Source: Paenibacillus piscarius (lineage in GTDB: Bacteria; Bacillota; Bacilli; Paenibacillales; Paenibacillaceae). Taken from it: a stretch of DNA of 64,000 nt. Position 1 is the first letter of the stretch. Each line of letters opens with the position of its first letter. Location: assembly GCF_022234545.1 (NCBI RefSeq), contig NZ_JAIEUI010000002.1, positions 62,001-126,000 on the forward strand, in the 5' to 3' direction. This document shows positions 51,781-61,102 of the stretch, piece by piece. The notes beneath the pieces are model-generated. The model made no database searches, was not told the DNA's origin, and worked only from the letters and a program-made list of their open reading frames with translations. Made by a program: the position numbers and the translations under genes.

Positions 51781-53061
51781 TTATTCCTCTTCTTCCACAC
51801 CCAAGTATTTCAGCGCCGTCAAGGCGTAGACCTTCGCACACTGGATAATCTGCCAGACGGGAGCCTTCTCGTTGAAATTATGAATCGTAGACAGCTCGGC
51901 CGGGCCATATTGCAGGACAGGAATGTTATGCGTCCGGAAATGGCGCGCATCGCTGGAGGCCCATTGCAGCACCCCGTAAGCCTCTTCTCCGCTGACCTCG
52001 CAGATGCTCTCGACCAGATCCTTGACCACCGGCTCCTCATTCGAGGTCCAGTTGGCATTGCCCTGGAAGCCGAAGCCCTTCACCTCGGACTCGATGCCTG
52101 CTTCAAGAAGCAGGGAGCGCGCACGGTCCAGCACATCGAGGTAATCCACGCCGAACGGTACCCGCGAATCGACCTGAATGGTGCAGCGGTCCGCTACCAC
52201 ATTCACCTTGGTTCCGCCCTGGATCGTTCCGATGTTCACCGTCACATGGTCGAACACCTGATAAGCGACGTCTCCGTACTCTTCGCGCTGCTTCACATAA
52301 TCCTGTGAGATACGGATAATCTCCTGGACCTCCTCGGGCACCTCGACCTTAATATCCCACAGCCGCTGCAGGGCTTCAATCCCCTTGGCTGCCTTAACAA
52401 TGGCGCTGTCGCCGACGACCGGCGAGAGGCTGCCGTGACCGGGAGTCCCTTCCACAGTAAATTCAAACCAGCAGCTGCCTTTTTGCCCGATGGTCGGGTT
52501 GAGCGGGCCGGAAGGCTCGGCAATCACCGCAGCGGTTCCGGTAATCAGCCCGCGCTCCAGTACCCAGGGTACGCCCAGATCGCCGCCCGTCTCTTCATCC
52601 GGTACAATCAGCAGGGACAGGTCACCCTTCAGCGGCACACCCAGCTTCGACATCAGCGCAGTGACGAAGATTAACCCGGCCAGACCCGCTTTCATGTCGG
52701 AAGCGCCGCGGCCCAGCAGATAACCGTCCACGATATCGCCGCAGAACGGATCAAAGTCCCAGCGCGAGCGGTCCCCTGCCGGAACGACATCGGTATGTCC
52801 GCAGTAGATCAGTTTTTTTCCGGTACGCTCCTCTGCCCCTGCCTCAAATGTCGATATGAGGTTGAACATTGTCTCGGTGGCCGGATAGATGGAAGTATCG
52901 ATCCCGGCTTCCTTCAGATAATTAATAATATAAGCGCTGATCTCCCGCGAATCGCCCGGCGGGTTCTCCGAGGGGAAACGGATCAGCTGGGAGCACAGCT
53001 CCAGCAGCTCTTCCGTTCCGGCATCGATCGCCTCCAGCACCTTGCTTCTCCAGTCCGTCAT
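51781..53061 (-). CDS. M20 family metallopeptidase (ArgE/DapE/ACY1 type)
   Basis: A 426-residue zinc hydrolase with metal ligands in LIYCGHTDVVPAGD and catalytic Asp/Glu in VPDEETGGD, plus LGRGASDMKAGLAGLIFVTA. It removes acyl or amino-terminal groups from amino acids or small peptides. There is no signal peptide, so it works in the cytoplasm on imported substrate. Its place between the binding protein and the ATPases of a peptide transporter suggests that it cleaves the imported peptide or an N-acylated amino acid. The exact substrate is not known. The ATG has AAAGGAG upstream. Confidence 0.9.
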   Translation of the reverse strand: MTDWRSKVLEAIDAGTEELLELCSQLIRFPSENPPGDSREISAYIINYLKEAGIDTSIYPATETMFNLISTFEAGAEERTGKKLIYCGHTDVVPAGDRSRWDFDPFCGDIVDGYLLGRGASDMKAGLAGLIFVTALMSKLGVPLKGDLSLLIVPDEETGGDLGVPWVLERGLITGTAAVIAEPSGPLNPTIGQKGSCWFEFTVEGTPGHGSLSPVVGDSAIVKAAKGIEALQRLWDIKVEVPEEVQEIIRISQDYVKQREEYGDVAYQVFDHVTVNIGTIQGGTKVNVVADRCTIQVDSRVPFGVDYLDVLDRARSLLLEAGIESEVKGFGFQGNANWTSNEEPVVKDLVESICEVSGEEAYGVLQWASSDARHFRTHNIPVLQYGPAELSTIHNFNEKAPVWQIIQCAKVYALTALKYLGVEEEE

Positions 53062-53132
53062 GGTTCCGCCTTCTCCTTTGCGGCCCCGCCGGCCTGCTTA
53101 AGGCAGACACGGGGTCCTGTGAATTTGTGCAA

Positions 53133-53170
53133 AGAGGGACAAGCCCAGGGCCTGTCCGCTCTCTTTTTTT
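53133..53170 (-). other. Intercistronic stem-loop after dppA
   Basis: AGAGCGGACAGGCCC and GGGCTTGTCCCTCT pair on the minus strand between dppA and the M20 gene. The T-rich side lies on the plus strand (CTTTTTTTG), whereas the minus-strand tail has only TTTGC, so it is more likely an mRNA-stabilising 3' structure for dppA, as is common after binding-protein genes, than a full terminator. Confidence 0.55.
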
Positions 53171-53181
53171 GCCAAACCTGC

Positions 53182-54783
53182 TTATTCTGTAATCGACAAC
53201 GGGTAGAAGCGGATGACTTCATCCGGGTAGAAAGCATAACCGCTGATCTTGTTGCTCATGCCCACAATGCGGTTATATTCGTACAGGTACGCCCAAGGTG
53301 CTTCAGTGGTGATGATTTCCTGTGCTTTCTGGTACAGCTCATTGCGCTTTGCTGCGTCGGTTTCCGTGTTGGCCTGCTCCCACAGCTTGTCTACTTCGGC
53401 ATTCTGGTAGTTGATATAGTTGGAAGAGCCTTTGCCGTACAGCAGGAAGCCGAGGTGGTAGCCGGGATCATTGACGAAGGATGTCCATTTCGAAATATAA
53501 GAGGTCAGATTATTGGTCTTCTGCTGCTCCAGGAACTGGGCGCGGGCCAGCTTGTTGATCTTCATGGTGACACCGATTTTGGCCAGCTCGGCCTGGATCA
53601 GCACCGCATCGTCCTCCCAGTCATCGAAGCCGGAGCCGAGTGTGAAGTCGAAGGTGAACCCCTTCTCGTAGCCTGCTTCCTTCAGCAGCTCCCTAGCCTT
53701 GTCCAGATTGTATTCATAGACATAGCCTGCATCGGTGAAGCCTGGCGTATTGCTTGCTACGGCGCTCTTCATCTGCTTGGCCTGGCCGTACATGACCCCG
53801 CTCAGCAGCTGATCATAAGGAATGGCATAGTTGATCGCCTGGCGGACTTTTACATTGTCGAACGGCTTCACCTTGTTGTTCATTCCGAAGAAGAGAATCC
53901 GGTTACTCGCATTGGAGGCCACGGTCAGCGCAGGGTTCTTCTCCAGGGAAGAGACGTCCTTCGGAGGAATCTCGATCGCCATATCGACATCGCCTTTATC
54001 CAGCAGCAGCACGCGGTTGGAGGCTTCCTTGGTGAACTTCAGTGTAACCTTACCCAGACTTGGCGCACCCTGCCAGTAGCTCTGGTTAGCGGTGAAGACC
54101 GCTTCTGTAGCCGGGTCCCACTTGGTCAGCGTGAACGGGCCGGAGCCGGCGGCATTCGTCTTCAGATAATCCGCACCTTCAGCCTCCACCTTCTTCTGAT
54201 CCACAATGGAGAAGGTATACATGGCGAGAATCTGCAGGAAGTTATGGTTGGCATTCGTCAGTGTTACTTCAACGGTTGAAGGATCTTTGACCGCAACGGA
54301 TTTGATCGAGGCCATACCGTAGAGGAAGCTGCCCGAGCTGGATTTCGCCACCCGGTCAAAAGAGTATGCCACTGCCTCGGCATCCACCGGATTGCCGCTC
54401 TGGAAGGTAACACCTGACTTCAGCTTGAACGTGTACACTGTGTTGTCAGCATTCACTTCCCAGCTCTCCGCCAGCATAGGCTGGATATCCTCAGTGTTGG
54501 CGATGCTTGCACCGTTCTCTGTCTTGACACCGTAGGTGACCAGCTGATCGTAAGCAGCCAGCACGAGCGTATCGGAGGTCAGGTCGTTGGCTTCCGCCGG
54601 ATCGAGCGTAGTGCCGCCCTCAGAATAGGCGACCGTCAGATTCTTCTGGACCGGAGCAGCCGTCGCTGCGCCCCCTGTCTCTGCCGGAGTGGCAGCCGGG
54701 GTCTTCGGATTGGCGCTGCTGGCGCAGCCGGCAAGCATGATCGAAAAAGCGACGAGTGTAGACAACAGCTTAACTTTTTTCAT
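53182..54783 (-). CDS. dppA: Peptide ABC transporter substrate-binding lipoprotein (DppA/OppA)
   Basis: Family 5 extracellular solute-binding protein that captures peptides at the membrane face. ATG 54783 has GGAGG eight bases upstream; the preceding in-frame TTG (54786) is not used. The signal ends in the lipobox L17-A-G-C20, then an Ala/Thr/Pro linker. The mature protein has VEVTLTNANHNFLQIL and YINYQNAEVDKLWEQANTET, and binding domain phrases NNKVKPFDNVKVRQAINYAI typical of the family. 533 residues. It is the third gene of the dpp operon, with a stem-loop behind it. Confidence 0.95.
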   Translation of the reverse strand: MKKVKLLSTLVAFSIMLAGCASSANPKTPAATPAETGGAATAAPVQKNLTVAYSEGGTTLDPAEANDLTSDTLVLAAYDQLVTYGVKTENGASIANTEDIQPMLAESWEVNADNTVYTFKLKSGVTFQSGNPVDAEAVAYSFDRVAKSSSGSFLYGMASIKSVAVKDPSTVEVTLTNANHNFLQILAMYTFSIVDQKKVEAEGADYLKTNAAGSGPFTLTKWDPATEAVFTANQSYWQGAPSLGKVTLKFTKEASNRVLLLDKGDVDMAIEIPPKDVSSLEKNPALTVASNASNRILFFGMNNKVKPFDNVKVRQAINYAIPYDQLLSGVMYGQAKQMKSAVASNTPGFTDAGYVYEYNLDKARELLKEAGYEKGFTFDFTLGSGFDDWEDDAVLIQAELAKIGVTMKINKLARAQFLEQQKTNNLTSYISKWTSFVNDPGYHLGFLLYGKGSSNYINYQNAEVDKLWEQANTETDAAKRNELYQKAQEIITTEAPWAYLYEYNRIVGMSNKISGYAFYPDEVIRFYPLSITE

Positions 54784-54925
54784 CAATAATTCCTCCCTTT
54801 TCTATACCCTGCTTGCATAACAACTACTTGTGCTGCTGGTGATCCTCTCTGCCGCTGAAGCTCCGGCGGGTCGTGATCTATCTAGACCGGGAATGCGGCA
54901 AGCCTGGGGAATCCCCTGCTTCGCC

Positions 54926-55822
54926 TCATTTGCCCGAACGCAACCGCGGGTCAAGCACATCCCGGAAGCCGTCTCCGAGTAAGTTGAAGCCTAAGATGGA
55001 AGTGGCAATGCCGAGCCCCGGAAAAGTAACCAGCCACCATTGCCCGGATATGATGTATTCCCGGCCTTCCGAGATCATCGCGCCCCATTCAGCTACCGGA
55101 GGTCTGACTCCCAGTCCCAGGAAGCTTAAACTGGAAGCAGTCAGGATGGCAAAGCCCATTCCGAGCGTGGCCTGCACCAGAAGCGGAGCCAGGGCATTAG
55201 GCAGAATGTGGCGGTACAGAATCACTGTATCCTTCACACCGATCGCCCGGCTGGCTTCAATATATTCCTTCTCCCGAAGCGAGACCGTCTGCCCGAACAT
55301 CAGCCGGGCGAATTCGGGAATGCCGACAATACCGACGGCGATCATGGCGCTGCTGAGCCCGGCTCCGATCGAGGCGGCAATCGCCATCGACAATACCAGC
55401 GACGGGAAGGAGAGCAGGATATCCATGAACCGCATAATGACGGTTCCGGTACGGCCGCCGTAGTAAGCGGCTATGCCGCCGAGCGGCACCCCGATGAGGA
55501 AGGATATGGAGACAGCGATCAGGCCGGTCCAGATGCTGATCCGTGCGCCGTACAGCACCCGGCTGAGAATATCCCGGCCGAAGTTATCGGTTCCGAACCA
55601 GTGGCTGGCGGTAGGGGCCTGGAGCTTATTCGCCATATCCGTGACCAGCGGATCATGGGGGGCCAGCCAAGGCGCGAAGATGGCGATTACGGTCCAGATC
55701 AGGATGAAGCTAAGCCCGATGGCCGCCAGGCGGTTATGCAGCAGCAGAGACCATAACGTCCTTGGCTTGGCCGGTATCGGCTTCACCGGGCTGCCCTGCG
55801 CTGAATGTGCTGCGGTGCTCAC
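54926..55822 (-). CDS. dppC: Dipeptide/oligopeptide ABC transporter permease (DppC/OppC)
   Basis: A 298-residue permease with six membrane helices and an EAA loop EYIEASRAIGVKDTVILYRH, then ILPNALAPLLVQATLGMGFA. The N-terminus (MSTAAHSAQGSPVKPIPAKP) is cytoplasmic and Pro-rich. Start GTG 55822 has GGAGGAG seven bases upstream; the TTG at 55828 is closer and less likely. It follows dppB by 30 bases. It forms the channel with DppB. Confidence 0.94.
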   Translation of the reverse strand: MSTAAHSAQGSPVKPIPAKPRTLWSLLLHNRLAAIGLSFILIWTVIAIFAPWLAPHDPLVTDMANKLQAPTASHWFGTDNFGRDILSRVLYGARISIWTGLIAVSISFLIGVPLGGIAAYYGGRTGTVIMRFMDILLSFPSLVLSMAIAASIGAGLSSAMIAVGIVGIPEFARLMFGQTVSLREKEYIEASRAIGVKDTVILYRHILPNALAPLLVQATLGMGFAILTASSLSFLGLGVRPPVAEWGAMISEGREYIISGQWWLVTFPGLGIATSILGFNLLGDGFRDVLDPRLRSGK

Positions 55823-55852
55823 AAGCAATCTCCTCCTCTCACATAAGCTGTT

Positions 55853-56863
55853 CTATTCATAACGGATTCTCGGATCGATCAGGCCGTAGATCAGGTCTAC
55901 TGCCAGGTTAATCCCGCAGTAGAGCACGGCGCTGACCAGGGTGAACGCCTGGATCGGCGCATAATCCGCCGCCAATATGGAGTCGGTGACATAGCCGCCG
56001 ATGCCCGGCCAGGAGAACAGGGTCTCCGTAATGACCGCGCCGCCCATCAGGAAGCCGAATTGCAGACCCAGCACAGTCAGAGTCGGAATCAGCGCATTGA
56101 CCAGCGCGTGCTTGTAGATAATGGCTGATTCCCGCAGCCCCTTGGCCCGGGCGGTGCGGACGAAGTCCTGGTCAACGACCTCCAGCATACTGGAGCGGGT
56201 CATGCGGGCGACGATGGCCATTGTACCGGTACTGAGGCAGAGCGCCGGAAGCACCAGATGTGCAAGGCTGCTCTTGAGTGCGGCGGTATCTGCGGAGAGC
56301 AGACTGTCCAGCACGTACAGCCCGGTAATATGCACCGGCGGGTTCAGGTCCCCGCTGATCCGGCCCATCGGTGCGGGTGCCCACCCCAGAATGGAGTAGA
56401 ACACATAAATGAACATCAGGCCGAGCCAGAAGATGGGCACACAGGCACCGATCAGTGAGAACACCCGGGAGATATGGTCCAGAATCGACTCCTTGCGGGT
56501 GGCGGCAATAATGCCGACCGGAATCGCCACCAGCACCGCAATCAGAATACTGGCCAGCGTCAGCTCTACTGTAGCCGGGAAGCGCGAGGACAGATCGCTC
56601 GCCACCGAATGACCGGTATGATAGGCATAACCGATATTTCCCTGCAGCAATTGCCCGATATAAGCGAAGAACTGGATGTACAGGGCCTTGTCCAGCCCCA
56701 TATCCTGGCGGATCTTGTTCACAACCTCCTCCGGCGCCTGCTCACCGGCCAGCATAATCGCCGGATCGCCCGGGAGTACTCTCGACAGGATGAAGGTGAT
56801 CACGATAATGCCGAGCAAGGCTGGAATCATCTGCACAAGTCTTTTTAATGTATAAGCAAACAA
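55853..56863 (-). CDS. dppB: Dipeptide/oligopeptide ABC transporter permease (DppB/OppB)
   Basis: A 336-residue permease starting at TTG 56863 with AAGGGGG eight bases upstream. It shows the DppB N-terminus MFAYTLKRLVQMIPALLGII, VTFILSRVLPGDPAIMLAGE and the EAA motif FVRTARAKGLRESAIIYKHA, followed by LVNALIPTLTVLGLQFGFLM. First gene of the operon, about 230 bases downstream of pucR, with a terminator between. A promoter should lie in 56870-57000 (TTGTCTTATTAAAGTATTG-like AT-rich stretch); I do not assign it. Confidence 0.94.
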   Translation of the reverse strand: MFAYTLKRLVQMIPALLGIIVITFILSRVLPGDPAIMLAGEQAPEEVVNKIRQDMGLDKALYIQFFAYIGQLLQGNIGYAYHTGHSVASDLSSRFPATVELTLASILIAVLVAIPVGIIAATRKESILDHISRVFSLIGACVPIFWLGLMFIYVFYSILGWAPAPMGRISGDLNPPVHITGLYVLDSLLSADTAALKSSLAHLVLPALCLSTGTMAIVARMTRSSMLEVVDQDFVRTARAKGLRESAIIYKHALVNALIPTLTVLGLQFGFLMGGAVITETLFSWPGIGGYVTDSILAADYAPIQAFTLVSAVLYCGINLAVDLIYGLIDPRIRYE

Positions 56864-57003
56864 TGAATCAACCCCCTTACAGCTTCTGTGCCTCTTGGAC
56901 GAAATGCCTTACTCATGTCAGGTCCTGCGTGAATCCTTTGTCTTATTAAAGTATTGAGCTAATTCTACAGTCAATTTCACTAGCCCTCTACGTCCCGTTC
57001 AGC

Positions 57004-57036
57004 TAAAAAAAAGCACAACCGTTTGTCGGTTGTGCA
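57004..57036 (-). terminator. Intrinsic terminator after pucR
   Basis: Minus strand: GCACAACCG and CGGTTGTGC pair around ACAAA and are followed by TTTTTTTTAG. It separates the PucR gene from the dpp operon. Confidence 0.9.
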
Positions 57037-57098
57037 CTATCCGCCCCTATTAATGTCACATTTACTAACATCAGATTCCACAAAACTTCCAACCTGTT

Positions 57099-58625
57099 CT
57101 ATTTTTCCTGGAGGTAGTAGTAGATCAGGCACAAATGACAGACGAACTGCTCGCGCGGATCATTCAGATCGAAGCCGGTTATGTCCCTGATCCGCTCCAG
57201 CCGGTATTTAACGGAATTGCGGTGGATGTAGAGGCTGTTTGCCGTCTCAATCAGGCTGCCGCGGCATTCCAGATAATGATAGAAGGTCAGCAGCATGTTG
57301 CTGTCATGCTCCTGGTCATAGTGCAGCAGCTTGCCCAGCTTACGCTCGAACAGCCGCTCGAACCCGGGTCCTTCCAGCCCCTCCAGGAGATGATAGACCT
57401 CCATATCTTCATAGCGGGTAATCGCACCGGGACTCTGCCCGAGCCTTCTGGAGATGGACAGCGCCTTGCGCGCCTCGTTATAGCTGGTGTAGATATCCCA
57501 CAGGTATTCCGGAGTACCGATACCGCAGCGGTAGCCGCTTAAGCCCTCGTTTTTGTCCTGGAGCCAACCGGCCAGCGTCTGCTCCCACTGCTCCTCGGCA
57601 TCGCCGCCCGGCGTGAACCTGCGTCCCTCCTGCGTAGGCAGGAACAGCACCGCCCGGCTGGAGCGGTATTCCACGTGCGGTGTGACGCCGCGCTTCTTCG
57701 CTTCCCGCTCCAGCAGCCGGTTCACGATCTCCTCGCTCGGCGCGGTCTCGCCTTCCATGACGGCCACCTCCCACTTATGGTCCGGGTTCATCCCGAGCTG
57801 GCGCGCCCGCCGCTGCACCTCATGCTTCGACGGCAGCGGCGGCGTCATCAGCTCATCAATGAAGTTGCCGCGCAGCCGGAATTCGGTGTCCTCAGCCACC
57901 TTGCGCCGCATCAGCTCCAGGGCGAAGACGAGCCGGGCCTGCTGGGTCCCCACCTCTTCCATATCATCGAGCTGCTGCTTGTCCACCAGCAGCCGGGCAA
58001 CCGTCCGGCGGTCCACATGGATGTTCCAGCTCAGCGGCGATTCACTCTGTGTCCAGTCATAATCCGCCGGAGAGGACACGATAATCTTGCGCTCCGTATC
58101 CACCAGTGCCACCGGGGCCTTAAGGAACTCGGCCACACTGTCGGTGACCGCCTGAATGCCGCTGTTCTCCAGCACCATCGTGGTCAGCGTGCGGTACACC
58201 TCCTCCGCCCGCCGCAGCAGCATCGCCTGCCGCCCGAGCAGCAGCTCCATCACCGGCTGGGTAATGTCCGTATAGGGGATCTCGGGCGGGATCTCCACGA
58301 TTGGCAGGCCGCAGGCGTTGCTGGCCTCGATGGCTCCTTGCGGGATCTCCTTCAGGAAGCGGGCCGGCTTGATCGCCAGCGCGGCTGCGCCCAGATTGTC
58401 GAGCGTGTAGATCAGCTCGGTCAGCAGCGAAGGATCATGTCGGATCGAATAAGCGGTGGTCAGCAGCATGACCCCTTCGCTGATCCAGCCTTTCAGATCG
58501 GGAACCTCCATAATATCGACGAACCGGACCACCCGGTCCAGCCCCTGTCCGCCGCTGATGACCTTCGCTTTGCCAAGAACCGGGAGCTGCATCAGCTCCC
58601 GCAGCGTCATTCCTCGTGTATTCAC
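57099..58625 (-). CDS. PucR family transcriptional regulator
   Basis: A 508-residue regulator with the N-terminal PucR domain (MTLRELMQLPVLGKAKVISG, DRVVRFVDIMEVPDLKGWI, residues about 6-130), a GAF-like middle region, and a C-terminal helix-turn-helix. The last reads LTFYHYLECRGSLIETANSL, then YIHRNSVKYRLERIRDITGF. The GTG start at 58625 has GGAGG seven bases upstream; the frame runs open to 58886 but that part encodes an unlikely Leu/Pro/Cys-rich leader. PucR proteins control purine, amino-acid or GABA catabolism. Its position between the racemase-aminopeptidase genes and dpp suggests control of both. Ligand unknown. Confidence 0.9.
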   Translation of the reverse strand: MNTRGMTLRELMQLPVLGKAKVISGGQGLDRVVRFVDIMEVPDLKGWISEGVMLLTTAYSIRHDPSLLTELIYTLDNLGAAALAIKPARFLKEIPQGAIEASNACGLPIVEIPPEIPYTDITQPVMELLLGRQAMLLRRAEEVYRTLTTMVLENSGIQAVTDSVAEFLKAPVALVDTERKIIVSSPADYDWTQSESPLSWNIHVDRRTVARLLVDKQQLDDMEEVGTQQARLVFALELMRRKVAEDTEFRLRGNFIDELMTPPLPSKHEVQRRARQLGMNPDHKWEVAVMEGETAPSEEIVNRLLEREAKKRGVTPHVEYRSSRAVLFLPTQEGRRFTPGGDAEEQWEQTLAGWLQDKNEGLSGYRCGIGTPEYLWDIYTSYNEARKALSISRRLGQSPGAITRYEDMEVYHLLEGLEGPGFERLFERKLGKLLHYDQEHDSNMLLTFYHYLECRGSLIETANSLYIHRNSVKYRLERIRDITGFDLNDPREQFVCHLCLIYYYLQEK

Positions 58626-58780
58626 CGTTCCGCCTCCCTCTGATGTCTTCAGTATTAGATGTTTATTCCTGAAATATGCCACATGCAGGCCTTCAGCGCA
58701 CATGTACGTTCCCGCTAGTGTATCAGAGATTTCCGCCGAGCCACAGGAAATCCATATCCATTTACGGCATATTTTCGGTG

Positions 58781-58794
58781 TGAAAGCGTTATAG
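58781..58794. promoter_or_regulatory. Possible catabolite-response element upstream of pucR
   Basis: TGAAAGCGTTATAG matches the cre consensus TGWAANCGNTNWCA at 12 of 14 positions and lies about 155 bases before the pucR start. Single, unverified match. Confidence 0.3.
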
Positions 58795-58944
58795 GAATAA
58801 ATTGGAAGGTAGGTGGGTGGATGGAAGCAGGAAGGAAGCGAGCTCGGGAGGGGGAGATGCGATAAAGGAGGCAGTAGGAGCAGCAAACGGAAAATTGGTA
58901 GAGGGCGGGCTGGATTGTGCGCGGTGCACGGGAGGCCGATCTAT

Positions 58945-59072
58945 GGGATTTTTCCCTTTGGTTACGGGCGTTGGACGCGTTTCGCCAGATTCGCAGGGAT
59001 TTATCCCTTTGGTTACGGGCGTTGGACGTGTTTCGCCGGATTCGGAGGGATTTATCCCTTTGATTCGGACGG
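58945..59072. repeat. Tandem repeat array C, 2.5 units of 51 bases
   Basis: Units start at 58945, 58996 and 59047 (partial), exactly 51 bases apart. The unit is GGGATTTATCCCTTTGGTTA followed by CGGGCGTTGGACGTGTTTCG and CCGGATTCGGA. A small hairpin GGGAT-TT-ATCCC opens each unit. The sequence is unrelated to arrays A and B, but period and hairpin-first layout are the same. The rest of the 680-base region between the racemase and pucR genes holds only a terminator and AT-rich sequence. Confidence 0.85.
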
Positions 59073-59213
59073 CAGATGTGACAATAATATATTAGCTTCC
59101 TCCCCTCAGTAACTGTTCTACTAAGCACGGCGCACATCAACAATTCAACGGGTTCTTTAACTAACTATTTACCTGAATTGTTCTCTTCCCAATCTCATAA
59201 CCTCTTAATCACC

Positions 59214-59253
59214 AAAAAAAGCGTTCCCCCGGCCTAAGCCAGGAGAAACGCTT
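59214..59253 (-). terminator. Intrinsic terminator after the racemase gene
   Basis: Minus strand: AGCGTTTCTCCTGGC and GCCGGGGGAACGCT pair around TTAG with a few mismatches, followed by TTTTTTTGG. Confidence 0.85.
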
Positions 59254-59307
59254 AACAAAATACAACACACTATGCGGCAGCATCTTGGTCTGCCTGCAAG
59301 CCAGCGC

Positions 59308-59958
59308 CTACACCCGGCGCACCGCTCCCCCCGCCGAGGCAGAGGCTGCCGCCCCAAGGCACAGAATCGGATCGAACGCGCGGATACCCAGCCGTTCTTC
59401 CAGCTCTGCCGCCAGCCCGATCGTGGCGAAGCCGGTGCAGGCCAGCACCAGGACTTCCGCGCCGCGCTCCACCAGCCGGGCGGCTCCGGCCAGTGCGCCT
59501 GCCCGTCCGGCAGGCGTGCCCAGATCCAGCGTCGTCGTTACGCCGTCCGGGCGGTCCATGCCGATGTACGCCTCACCGAGAATGCTGCGGATCAGCGGCG
59601 GGACCTCTTCCAGAATGGTCAGCACGCCCACCCGGCTGCTGTAGGCCATCGCCATATGGGCTGCACAGGAGCCTGCCCCCAGCACAGGAATCCCCACCGC
59701 TTCCCTGGACTCCGACAATGCAGGATCAGCGGCGCAGCTGATGCCGATTGCAGTGCAGCCCTGCTGCTCCAGCTCCCGGGCAAGCGTGATGATCTTCGGA
59801 ATGGATTCGGCCTCCGTCTCCTCATTAAACACGCCCCGGGGCTGATCCGGGATGCAGCGGCTCATCACCGGCAGACCGTACCGCTGCTCAATCAAATCTC
59901 CATGCAACTGAATTGCAGCGCTCTCCTGCAAGGTAATAACACGTATGATTCCAAGCAT
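59308..59958 (-). CDS. Aspartate/glutamate racemase family protein (hydantoin racemase-like)
   Basis: A 216-residue cofactor-independent racemase with the two catalytic cysteines, one in GCTAIGISCAADPALSE (about 74) and one in EVLVLACTGFATIGLAAELE (about 174). GIPVLGAGSCAAHMAMAYSS is another conserved block. Family members interconvert L and D forms of amino acids or hydantoins, or act as maleate isomerases. It lies about 180 bases after an aminopeptidase gene on the same strand and is followed by a terminator, so it is probably the last gene of that transcript. Substrate is inferred only. Confidence 0.88.
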   Translation of the reverse strand: MLGIIRVITLQESAAIQLHGDLIEQRYGLPVMSRCIPDQPRGVFNEETEAESIPKIITLARELEQQGCTAIGISCAADPALSESREAVGIPVLGAGSCAAHMAMAYSSRVGVLTILEEVPPLIRSILGEAYIGMDRPDGVTTTLDLGTPAGRAGALAGAARLVERGAEVLVLACTGFATIGLAAELEERLGIRAFDPILCLGAAASASAGGAVRRV

Positions 59959-60140
59959 CCTGTCTCCCCCTGACCCACCTCATTTTAAACGCCAGCGCCG
60001 CAGCAACCAGGCAAAGAACTTCAACCGTAAATAACTCAATCAGCACACAAGCAGAAGCTTCACCACAGGGGCAGCTCCACAATCAGTTCATTTCTGATAC
60101 ATAAGCTAACTGGCCTTACACTCATCCCCACTCGCTCCGC

Positions 60141-61085
60141 CTAGAGCAACTCCCCTGCACGCATAATCAGCTTATCGTCGATGTACACATCCGGCTTCAT
60201 CACCACAGCGTCAATATGCACGCCAGCTGCCACAACACCGCCGAACGTATTATTGCTGCCAAAAGCAACATGGATCGTCCCGTACACCTTCTCATCCTCC
60301 AGCACCACACCTGTAATTCTGGCCTTATTATTGGTCCCGATGCCGAACTCACCCAGCAGCCGTCCGTCGCCTGCTCCAAGCATGTCCAGCAGCTTAGCGC
60401 CATGCTCACCGTCGGCAGCAACCAGCCGCCCCTGCTCCACCGTCAGCACCATCGGGCTGTCCAAGGCACCGATTCCAGCAATCGAGCCGTCCACCTTGAT
60501 CTGGCCGTCCGCTGTACCCTCCAGCGGAGCAATATAGGCTTCTCCTGAAGGCAGGTTGCCCGATTCACCTGGATTGAGATACAATCCGGTGCTGAGGATG
60601 CCCTCTCGGCCGTCAATGGAGAAGCTGAGCGCGAGCCCATCCTTCTCCACACGTACCCGGGTACCCGCAGACAGCAGCGCCGCTACCTGCTCGGTCAACG
60701 CTTTTACCTGGGCGTAGTCCGCCGTGATTGCCCCGTTGCTGAACATATCATCCGTGATCCCCGGCATGGTCGCCACACGGGTTCCTGCTGCGGCGGCCTG
60801 TTTGCGCGCCGCGGTATGTGTCATCGAATGGGTCGTAATGCACACCGCCACATCCGCCTTCGCCATCGCTTCCGCTACCGGAGCCGGAGGCTCCTCCCCG
60901 GACTTGCTGCGCGGCTGCATCACCAGCAGCATCGATTCAGCCCCCAGCCGCTTACCGGCCTCATAGACCGATTCGGCCAGCTCCCGCTTATCATCGTCAG
61001 CCACTACAGCCAGCAGCTCGCCGCTAGCAAGTGCCAGACAATCCTTAAGAACATTCATACTAATCGCTATTCTTGCTTCACTCAT
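60141..61085 (-). CDS. M29-like aminopeptidase (leucyl aminopeptidase / AmpT family)
   Basis: A 314-residue protein similar to the thermophilic aminopeptidase group and NicX-like enzymes. Regions visible are CLALASGELLAVVADDDKRE, ADVAVCITTHSMTHTAARKQ, GIGTNNKARITGVVLEDEKV and YGTIHVAFGSNNTFGGVVAA. The metal-binding acidic and histidine residues (HSMTHT, HVAFG, HIDAVV) are in expected places. Start 61085 is eight bases after GGAGG; an ATG two codons upstream abuts the site. It follows aroM by 18 bases, so they are one transcript. It may cleave N-terminal residues from imported peptides. Confidence 0.85.
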   Translation of the reverse strand: MSEARIAISMNVLKDCLALASGELLAVVADDDKRELAESVYEAGKRLGAESMLLVMQPRSKSGEEPPAPVAEAMAKADVAVCITTHSMTHTAARKQAAAAGTRVATMPGITDDMFSNGAITADYAQVKALTEQVAALLSAGTRVRVEKDGLALSFSIDGREGILSTGLYLNPGESGNLPSGEAYIAPLEGTADGQIKVDGSIAGIGALDSPMVLTVEQGRLVAADGEHGAKLLDMLGAGDGRLLGEFGIGTNNKARITGVVLEDEKVYGTIHVAFGSNNTFGGVVAAGVHIDAVVMKPDVYIDDKLIMRAGELL

Positions 61086-61102
61086 CTTCATTTCCTCCCG
61101 GA

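Noticed and set aside
52795..54279. 494-codon plus-strand open frame
   Set aside because: Antisense to the M20 peptidase and dppA genes; no ribosome binding site and no recognisable domain.
58626..58886. N-terminal 87-residue extension of the PucR protein
   Set aside because: Leu/Pro/Cys-rich, unlike PucR proteins, and a GTG at 58625 has a well-spaced GGAGG site.
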